From Isoetes taiwanensis (lineage: Eukaryota; Streptophyta; Lycopodiopsida; Isoetales; Isoetaceae), in NCBI GenBank assembly GCA_021234155.1, contig JAJEKV010000005.1:9976572-10040571 (forward strand): a DNA stretch of 64,000 nt, written 5' to 3'. Every line of letters starts with the position of its first letter. Within the stretch, counting starts at the first letter, position 1. Made by a program: the position numbers and the translations under genes. The notes beneath the pieces were generated by a model that had not been told where the DNA came from, searched no databases, and saw only the letters and a program-made list of their open reading frames with translations. Positions 55,808 to 64,000 of this stretch are shown one piece after another.

Positions 55808-57030
55808 ATGTTGGAATCTAGAAGCAGAAGCACACTTAACCCAAATTCTATAAGTACATGTGATTGTCTAATTTATCCTGATGTATACAAAATGCTAACT
55901 GAAGCTAATAAACAGCTTTGTTTCATCGATCGTCCGATGCCAACGAAAAGTTCCTTGCCACGACATATGGCAAGAGGTCTATTCCAACACACATTTTATC
56001 CAAACAAACCATTGGACCAGTGGTTTTTTCTTTACAATCATTTTTTCTTGTGCTCTTTTGGAATTTACTCTAGGTTTACTTCCTTTTCATCTCTCACGTT
56101 TCTTAACGGGTACCTTCCTTTGAGAATATGGTTAGCTTGCAGGTCCTTCTATTGATTTTTGGCATTTTTTGGAGTTGGCATCGTTGATTCTTGGCGTGGC
56201 AGTCTCCTGACACATAGAGATCGTTCGACATATTGCTGCTGGCTATGTTATTTGTTGTTGTATGAAGTCTCCCAAGAATACACTATTACTTTCTCTAAAC
56301 TGGAATACACTTTGCTTTACTAGGATAGCAAGCTTGTATTCCCGAATACACTTTTGCACACATATTGTTCTCTTATTTTTTAATACAGAGTTTTCTTATT
56401 TTCTAACAGCCAAAAGAACGTCATTAAATGTCAAACATATTTGATGGAGCAGTTAAACGTGGAAACCTGGGACAGGTGCAAGAAGCTTTATCCTGTTGCC
56501 ACGTCTGACGAGTGCATTATACAATACGCTCCTAATTTTGAGGGCTGGGTAAGTTTGCATGTAACCTTTATCTACATTGTATTAACAGTTGCAGTATTTC
56601 TTCTTCTTACAAAGCAAGAAGGAAAACAAAGATCTTCCTGAGGGCTTCATGCAATTGGTTAGAACTGCACAGGAAGAGAGATCATTAGCAGAAAGGAGAA
56701 TCGACGATGCAGAACCTTCCGACTACGAAAGATTTTGCATGTTTGATCAAAACAACTTGTTTTTGATCATTTATGGCGATTACATGAAATTGATCGGGAC
56801 TGCATGTTTTCTGCTTTTCAAAGAGCAATGCATGTAGAAGAAACTCCTTCGGAAATTAGGGATCGTGCAGTTAATAGGTTTTTGCAAGATTATGAGAACA
56901 ATTCTTCTTACTGGAATAGTATTGACGCTGTGATTAAGAATCTCTACAGCCCAAATCTTAGTACTGGCTAGGGAGTTCAGCTTGTTCAGGAAGTAAAGCT
57001 TCTTGCCAGGAAAGAAGACAGAGAGACATT
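55808..57030 (+). pseudogene. OTU-like cysteine protease gene, N-terminal and catalytic part
   Basis: Exon-like blocks read YPDVYKMLTEANKQLCFIDR (about 55880), TWDRCKKLYPVATSDECIIQ YAPNFEGW with a donor at GG|gtaagt (about 56549), ENKDLPEGFMQLVRTAQEER SLAERRIDDAEP (about 56620), then WRLHEIDRDCMFSAFQRAMH VEETPSEIRDRAVNRFLQDY (from about 56775). DRDCMFSAF fits the D-x-x-C catalytic motif of OTU proteases, followed by the usual E..RxxxV helix. Homology with the 37-kb copies covers LQDYENNSSYWNSIDAVIKN and stops at about 57030, where GC-rich sequence begins. An in-frame stop occurs near 56970. OTU enzymes cleave ubiquitin chains. Confidence 0.58.
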
Positions 57031-57261
57031 AGACGAGTTCCGCAGCGCTAATGGTGCCGTCGCCCAACAAAACCATCGCGGCACGAGGGAATCCGGAGCG
57101 CCACCGCGCGAGTTCTCGCGCCAGAACTTGGACTCTTCGACATCGACGGAGTGCTGTGCCGTCCTCCGGTATCCCCAGGCGCTACGTGGCGAACGGGGAT
57201 TGGCCACGTACGCATCATTAATGGCCTGTCCGAATTTAATTATAAAATTAAAGGTGCTGCT

Positions 57262-58160
57262 GCTTCTGGGATCCCGGAGGACGGTATAAATCACCGGATC
57301 TAATGGCTGACAGCAAACCAGCTCGGAGTGCATCTAACGGCGGAGAATAACTCCCGCCTCCACGTCGGCGACATCCACGTCGGCGCTCTCCACCTCGGCC
57401 ACGGACGGATGATCCCGGAGGACGGGATCCACTCACCCGGACGGGTGATCCCGGAGGGGGGGATCACCACGGCGGATAGCGCCCAGAAAAAATGCCCACG
57501 CCCAAAGTATGATCCAAGTCACGGGATCCACGTCACCATATCGGGGATCCCGGAGGAGGGGATCACCACGGCGATAGCGCCCCGGCCAATTATCGCCCAC
57601 TGAGGGGGTGATCCCGAGGAGGGGATCCGCCCCGGTGCCCGGGATCCCGAGGAGGGGATCAACTCGGGGATAGAGTCCGCCATTATCAGCCACCGCACGG
57701 GATCCCGGAGGAGGGGATCACCACGACGGATAGCGCCCGGCCATCAGCCCACGGGGGTGATCCCGGAGGAGGGGATCCGCGTCCGGGGTGCCCGGGGATC
57801 CCGGAGGTGGGGATCAACTCGGCGGATAGAGTCCGCCGTTATCAGCCACGGCCGGGTGATCCCGGAGGAGGGGATCCGCGTCCGGGGTGCCGGGGATCCC
57901 GGAGGAGGGGATCACCTCGGCGGATATCGTCCGCCGGCCGACAGCCAAATGATCGTGGGGATCCCTGGAGGAGGGGATCGCGTGGATGATCCCTAAGCGG
58001 GGATCTCTCGAGGGGCGGTACCGCTTGCACCGAGGGGTTTGACTACGGGGATGGTCTCAGCGGCGTGGCGCCCCGCCATACCTCGAATCCGGGTCTCCCC
58101 AACGGACCCCGTCGAGAGAGACCCGGGATCCCGGAGGCCGGTAAATTTATCTCCGGGATC
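57262..58160. repeat. GC-rich minisatellite of GATCCCGGAGGAGGGGATC units
   Basis: About 13 copies of GATCCCGGAGG(AGGGGATC) start near 57270, 57411, 57447, 57546, 57610, 57643, 57701, 57759, 57797, 57858, 57895, 57960 and 58130. Between them are recurring blocks CGGCGGATAGAGTCCGCC and TCCGCGTCCGGGGTGCC, giving a higher-order repeat of roughly 100 bp. The unit is partly self-complementary (GATCCC...GGGATC). The stretch is much richer in GC and CpG than anything else in the window. Confidence 0.9.
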
Positions 58161-58191
58161 ACCGAATCAAGGGTAAAAGTATCCTGAGCCC

Positions 58192-59782
58192 CTATAAGGA
58201 GAACCTAAAGGCGATAACTTATAAGTTAAAGAAGACGACGTAACTTATAACTTAAAAGAAGAGACGAGCCTTTTTGGGTTACTTGTTCCACTTTGCCCCT
58301 TTTTCCATTTAGGCTATGATATGGGTGTTTATTAGTCCCAAGATACCACTCCAATTCCGAATATACCACTATTATGCCAGGTTTTTTAACTTGGCATTAA
58401 ATTTAGGACCATTAATTCAATTCAACTTGTTTCCTCTATACTTTCATGCTATTAACTTTCCTTCACTGGGACCAAGTGCATCTAGATATATTGGAATACT
58501 TTATGACGCTCAATTTTATATGATTGCATACTAGAAGATGCAGTGCATGTTGTGAAACGCATTGAGCATAAGTCCCCTAAGTCTTGTATGTACCGGATAC
58601 AGATTATGGGAACACTAGCCTTTCATGCTGATGCATAGGGGAACGGAGATTAGGAGCAGCATTCCGCAATCTCAGAAGGGGTCCTGCGATCGGCTGTAGC
58701 CGGGAGCAGGTCTTCTGAGGTTGCGGAATGTTGCAGCCAATCTCAGTTCCCCTACATCATGGAAACTATAACTTACCTGATACCTAAACGTTTTACTTGT
58801 TGAACAGAATGAGTAGGGCCGACTTCCATTCTAGGGACGGAATGAACCACCCGATTTCCATGTTGTCTACTATATGGGATGCATTTTCAAGGCACAAGTA
58901 GAGCCACATAATGGGAGACGGTTGAAAAGCATACACGCATGAAGAGCCCGCATCCTATTGTGGCTACTACCATTTGACTTGCCCATAGAGTTTGGTGTGA
59001 TGGAAGTGTTGGGGAGGATGGGCCAATGGTAATTTTTCCATTCATGAATAGATAGCGGAACACTTGCAGAGTTGCTTGAGCACTTGCCTAGTAAGTACTC
59101 TTCAATCACGAGGTGCTCAAATGCCATCCATGACCAACCAAAAAGGGTTGACCTAAAACTAGATGACATTTGTATAGTCAAAATGCGAGTTGTATACAAA
59201 TTTGTTCCTAAAATTGTTATTGCTTTTGCAAAAGAAGTTATGGCCCTGACTCAATGCTGTGATTGGGCACACATGAAGCACAATTGCAAAATTGTGAAAT
59301 TGCATTGTGATATTAGATATGTAATTGAATCAAACAATTGGTGATTGGGTAAATGCCATACATTTTTCTAAGTCCAAGTGTAAAGCACCCTACTTACTAG
59401 ACGATAAACAACTACGATATCCTTGGTGGGAGGAAATGGTCCTTTGTAAGAAGAAGGAAGACGATGGTGTATTGGAGAAGCTGGGTAAATGACATTTACT
59501 CATTCGGCTACATCATGCCATGCTCCTTGAACTTGTGAATGCTATGAGGCAAATGGAGTTAGTGGATTGTGTAAATCCAACCCAATGGTATTCTCAAGTG
59601 TTGCATGTGGTAGAGGAGCAAAAGATCCAAATGATGCTTCATAGAGACATGGTGCACACACAACGGCCGGATGCTAAAAATGTTGTGAATGCTTTCAAGA
59701 GAGGTGTTGAGCATCCATCTTCTGATATGATGACACGTGAAGGGCATAGATCCTCTAGAGATGGCAAAGGTTTGTTACATGC
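58192..59782 (+). repeat. 1.6-kb duplicated unit, copy 2
   Basis: Same orientation as 38234-39822. It includes the 120-bp foldback at 58636-58754 and the coding remnant at 59072-59795, whose frame has an extra stop (LHCDIRYVIESNNW, then a break near 59370). Both boundaries are sharp. Confidence 0.93.
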
Positions 59783-62032
59783 TGTTTCTCACTAGCCTGG
59801 ATCTTGTGAGAACACACTCGGAGAAAATGAAATTCAATGGGTTAGGACCTCCAGGCCACTAATAAGCAGGCGGCCTCTGCTATATATTCTTTTCGTACAT
59901 GCATACAGCCATAAAATCAATCCTCTTATGCTAACCAACCAAGAGCAATTCCAGACATCATGCTATCTCCATTCAGTAAATTACATAAACATGCACCAAG
60001 TCTCTTACCTTTTTTTTTTAGAATGCAACAAGCAATGTCTACATAAAATTTCGATGATGCATGCCTACCTTTGATGCATACAAACAGAATATTTCATATA
60101 ACACAATGCTCTTTATCTTTTATGATGAATTAAGAATTTTATGTTGATCAAAGGACTTAGCTGCTTAAAGATTTTGCCTAAACAAAGGGATCTAGGTGGA
60201 TATCAATGCCAAATCCCGATAATAATCGCTTAACTCAGTGCTCAACTTATGCTGCTGCTTGCCAATTAAGACATGCCCTCAAGTGTAAGACCAAGGGAAC
60301 TTTCAAAGCAAGAAAAATCAGATCACCACTTAAGGAATTGAAAACTAAATGTCGGTAAGAGTGAAAATGTAAGAGTGAAAACGTCGAATGTAAGATCTAA
60401 TCTAATAATCACAAGCACTGCTAACTTGTACATGAGCATAATTTTAGAATAGAAAGGTAAATGTACTGCTCATAACAGTTCAGAATTTATGGATAACAAA
60501 GGAAAGGAGATGCTCATAAAAGTTCAGAATTTATGGATAACAAAATAGAAGTAGATGAGATGTGATGTAATTGTCTGGACTGTCACCAAAATGCCACAAT
60601 AACAGTAACAATTCACAAGTGAATCAACCAACAAGCGAAATCAAAGTTCAGATTTTTCACAAAATACCAGGGATGTGTCATAGCCATCATAGAAGTCTTC
60701 AATCTTCAAGCAATTGCAGCACACAGGCATCTTCACCACATAAATGTAGCTTCCTCCAAGGTTTCGGTAGAGCAATATCCTCCAAAATGTGGCCTTGTGA
60801 AGGAAACCCTCTGTGCAAAGACTACCTGGATCCAATAACCAAGCAAAGACTTCTTCTCAGAGCCGATCAGATGGGGAAAATGCATGCCTCTTGTCTCTTT
60901 TGTTGCAGTCCCATATTTCCAAAAACAGCCTCCAATCATCTTGGAAACCCACTTCTGTAACAGATCCTTCTTTCTTTTTACAGAACCGACATACATGCCA
61001 TGGATTTTGGACAGATAAGGATAAGGACGTTTTCTGTAAGGGCATTTCCTAAGCAAGTGGATATCATTGAAAATCAACAAGGTAGAAAAAGGCAATGTAT
61101 TTTAGAAACAAAAAGGCTTTTGGCTACGTTGAAACATGGCCCATAAAAATATCATGCTTATTTTGGGAGACGATTGGATAAGGACATGATTGGCTTAATA
61201 TAGCTCACGTTTATCCACCATGGTCATAAAGGCAACATAAGAATGAGGCACAAGGCCATTCCTGCAATAAAAGCTTTTCTTTCTTTGTCTTTTTTTTTTT
61301 TCAAAGGTAAAAGGAAAATGAAAGCCAAAAAATAAATGCTGCACGGCAACACTTTTTTTGTCTTTTTTGAATAGCAAAGGGGGAAGCAACAAGACAACCC
61401 CTTTGTTTTTTTTTTTTGGATCTTTTTCAATAGGAAATGAAAAAAACAAATGGCAACTTTGGCAAATAAAGATGTAGGAAAAACAAGGGCAAATGGCACA
61501 GACTTATCTTCCATGGATTAGACATTGATGCTGCTCCCTTTTTTTTATTTTGCATGATTACAAGGAAAAACTCCCATAGAAATATAAGTGCAGTACATGG
61601 GCAGTAGAGCATGGGCATTAGAATGAGGGCAAGAGAAGGTCTTACAGATGCATGGCATGGAATATATGAAACAAGAATAGGAAAAGCTTTTTTAAGGCGC
61701 ATGGCATGGAATTAATGGAATAAAAGGGCAAAATATAGATAAAATCCATGGCAAACCTCCCTAAACTTGCGCAAACACCAAACTTCACCTGCCTAACTTG
61801 TATCCTCATCAAACACTTATTTCTGCAAATCCACTACCCGCATCTTCTATGATGGTATGATATCCCTTGTACTCTGCTATTATCTGACCTGAATTGCTTG
61901 ATTGATCACCTGCTAAATGCAAACTAGATGAGATAACAATTAGCACTAGATAAAAAAAAGCTAGAGACAAAATATGATGGCTACTCGCAAGAGCAAGCCA
62001 TCATTAGGCCCAAAACAACCTGGCTGGTCCCC
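59783..62032. other. Noncoding sequence downstream of the gypsy pol
   Basis: The 3' LTR of the minus-strand gypsy element should lie here, but no TG...CA pair or polypurine tract could be fixed without a second LTR for comparison. Long T runs occur near 61288 and 61404. Open frames at 60571-61095 on both strands overlap and have no domain. Confidence 0.4.
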
Positions 62033-64000
62033 TCAGCCAGTTGGCCAGTACACCTTGAGGGATGAACCATTGATTGGGTTATCAAATCGCTTCCCATCAA
62101 GGGTCTTCAGGAGATAGGTATGATTCCTTAACACCTCATCGATGACGTATGGTCCCTGCCAAATACTCTGAAATTTCTTGCGGTTATCTTCCTTGGGCTT
62201 GTACCATCGAAGGACTAATTGTCCATGCTGAAAATACTGCGTATGCTGAGACTTCTTGCTGAACATCCTTTGTTGCTGTTCTTTTCTGAATTTTTGTGCC
62301 AAATAGGCCATGTGCCTATCCTCGTCCAATTGCTCCAAAGCTAGCAACCTGTTCCTCAATTGGTCTTCTTGTGTGCCATGATGCTCTAAGGTTATCCTCA
62401 AAGACGGCAGCTCAATCTCTATAGGTAACACTGACTCCTTCCCATATACCAATTGGAAAGGTGTATATCCTGTAGCGTGTTTCTCATGAGTTCTATATGA
62501 CCATAATGCTGCTGATATATGAGAATGCCAATTTCCTTTGTGTTCTTCAATTGTCTTCCGCAATATCTGAATCATTTGTTTATTGGAGCTTTCTGCTTGC
62601 CCATTACATTGGGGATAATATGCAGCTGAAAACCTCTGCTTCAACTTTAGTTGCGAAACAAGATCTGCAACAACTTCGTTCATAAAATGGCTGCCTCTAT
62701 CGCTGACCAGTACCTGTGGAACTCCAAACCTGCACACAAGTTGGTGAAACACAAATGAACTAGTTACAAGCGATGGCGGATCCGGGTTGGCGCCTCCCAC
62801 CCACTTGGTAAAATAATCGGTAGCCATTATGACATATTGGTGACCTGCAGAAGAAGGGGGCAATGGGCCTATGAAATCTAATCCCCAAGTATGGAATGGC
62901 TCAATATGTGGGATGGTATCCAAGGGAGCAGAATTTAATCGCTTAGGGGCATACAACTGGCAAGCATGACATCGTTGGCAATAAGCATGCGCATCTCTAA
63001 AGACTGTTGGCCAATAATATCCAGCCCTAAGTATCCTCTTTGCTGTAGCATCTCCTGCAAAATGTCCCGCACAAACCCCTATGGTGACATGACTCTAATA
63101 CCCAACCCTGTTCTTCTTCATTCAAACATCGCATAAGTGGGCCTGCTACACTCTTTCTACAAAGAATATCTTCCACCATGACATAATGATGCAATTCAGA
63201 TTTAAATTTTCTAAGATCGGACTTCGTGTATATAGTAGGCAGAGGAATATCATTAAGCAAATTAATATAAGGCAACATCCAAGAATTGTGCACAGAAATA
63301 TGATGTACTAATGGAGAAACATGCATATTATCTTCTTCCTCTAATTCCTGATTATCAAATTGAAATGCATATGGCAAATAAGAGCTAGGATTACTCTGAG
63401 CAGTAAGTAACTTCACGTGAAAATCAAATTGATGCAAGAACACCATCCACCTATGCATTTTGGCTTTTTTCAAAGTTTTACTATTAATGAGACTCATCGG
63501 GTTCCTCTTGGCAACCACCTTTGTATGCTGCTGCAAAAGAAGATGCTCATGCTTTTGAAAGCAAAACACCAAGGCTGCCGCATACTTTTCTAGTAAGGGA
63601 TATCTGGCCTCTATTGCACTCCATAATTTTCCGGAATAGCTAATAACTTTAAATTCTTTGCGCTCTTGCTTTTGGCATAGAGTAACACCGCAAGCCCACT
63701 CAGTAACGGCTAAGAATACTATGAAAGGCTGATCTAAATTTGGGATGCTCAAAACTCCTCTCTTCTTCATGAAGGTAATTACTGTATCAAAAGCTTGTTG
63801 GCACTCATCAGTCCACAGTATTGGCATGATTTTGCTATGTCCTTTTGCTAATTTTCCTACCCTGGTAAGCCTAGTAATAGGGGCCATAATATGGGAAAAA
63901 TGAGGAATGTGCACTCGCAAAAATGAACAAGTGCCTATTAATTTCCTTACCTCCTTAACAGTTTTTGGAATTGGCAGCTTGGTGATGACTTCTAGCTTCT
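62033..64000 (-). pseudogene. Ty3/gypsy pol: RT end, RNase H, integrase (runs off the window)
   Basis: Reading right to left from the window edge: end of the reverse transcriptase (RVHIPHFSHIMAPITRLTR, LWTDECQQAFDTV), RNase H (FLAVTEWACGVTLCQKQ, KLWSAIEARYPLLEKYAAAL), the HHCC zinc region (frameshifted near 63030-63090), then integrase with PFHTWGLDFIGPLPPSS (Asp), VLVSDRGSHFMNEVV (Asp) and CNGQAESSNKQMIQILRK (Glu). The C-terminal domain GQLVLRWYKPKEDNRKKFQS and GPYVIDEVL has no chromodomain seen. The stop is at 62033. The DDE triad is intact; one frameshift separates RNase H from integrase. The 5' part lies beyond 64000. Confidence 0.9.

Noticed and set aside
57262-58160. CRISPR-like array of regularly recurring GATCCCGGAGG units
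   Set aside because: Spacing is irregular, spacers are themselves repeats, and the context is a plant nuclear genome.
61195-61702. Overlapping reverse-strand frames rich in Lys, Phe and Leu
   Set aside because: They arise from long T and A runs.
59783-62032. 3' LTR of the gypsy element
   Set aside because: It must lie near here, but its ends cannot be fixed without the partner LTR, which is outside the window.

Overview
The window looks like nuclear DNA of a land plant, probably seed-free (fern, lycophyte or bryophyte). The evidence is AT-rich sequence with GT/AG introns, plant-type gene fragments (PPR, receptor-like kinase, START lipid-transfer family) and several plant transposon types. 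It also carries a transposase family marked by VVDFA...WSDG...HGKG that I do not associate with flowering plants. The organism call is inference. No clearly intact host gene was found: almost all coding sequence is transposon-derived or a decayed gene fragment.

Layout. 0.3-2.0 kb: paired repeats bounded by an 18-bp direct repeat. 2.3-3.5 kb: PIF1-type helicase pseudogene. 4.4-5.6 kb: inverted and tandem repeats. 5.6-6.4 kb: copia gag-protease fragment. 6.8-7.5 kb: unrecognised reverse-strand coding block. 7976-15664: a 7.7-kb element with ~40-bp terminal inverted repeats (TIRs) starting CACATC and a TTA target duplication. It holds C-rich subterminal arrays, a SINE-like cluster with covarying hairpins, a GATA microsatellite and a second transposon (12586-15162) nested in one array. 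16-20 kb: a small gene start, a reverse-strand transposase-like pseudogene split by a MITE, and a long inverted repeat. 20-36 kb: mostly noncoding, with receptor kinase, PPR and unidentified gene fragments and a Helitron-like end. 36.8-38 kb: inverted duplication of an OTU-protease-like gene, with a related copy at 55.8-57.0 kb. 38.2-39.8 and 58.2-59.8 kb: a 1.6-kb duplicated unit. 40.1-41.7 kb: LINE reverse transcriptase fragment with a MITE in its YADD box. 42.9-44.0 kb: START-domain pseudogene. 44154-53871: a 9.7-kb DNA transposon. 57.3-58.2 kb: GC-rich minisatellite. 62.0-64.0 kb: gypsy pol running off the window edge.

The most interesting object is the 44154-53871 element. It has TIRs beginning GGGTAAAAGCATGC and an apparent 4-bp target duplication. 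It carries three gene modules: a DDE-type transposase on the plus strand, and on the minus strand a coiled-coil/RING plus Ulp1-type cysteine protease gene and an FCP1-like phosphatase domain. Two short elements (17425-17746 and 40285-40532) share its ends and 4-bp duplication length and are probably its non-autonomous relatives. All three genes have frameshifts or stops, so this copy is probably dead or the assembly has indels.
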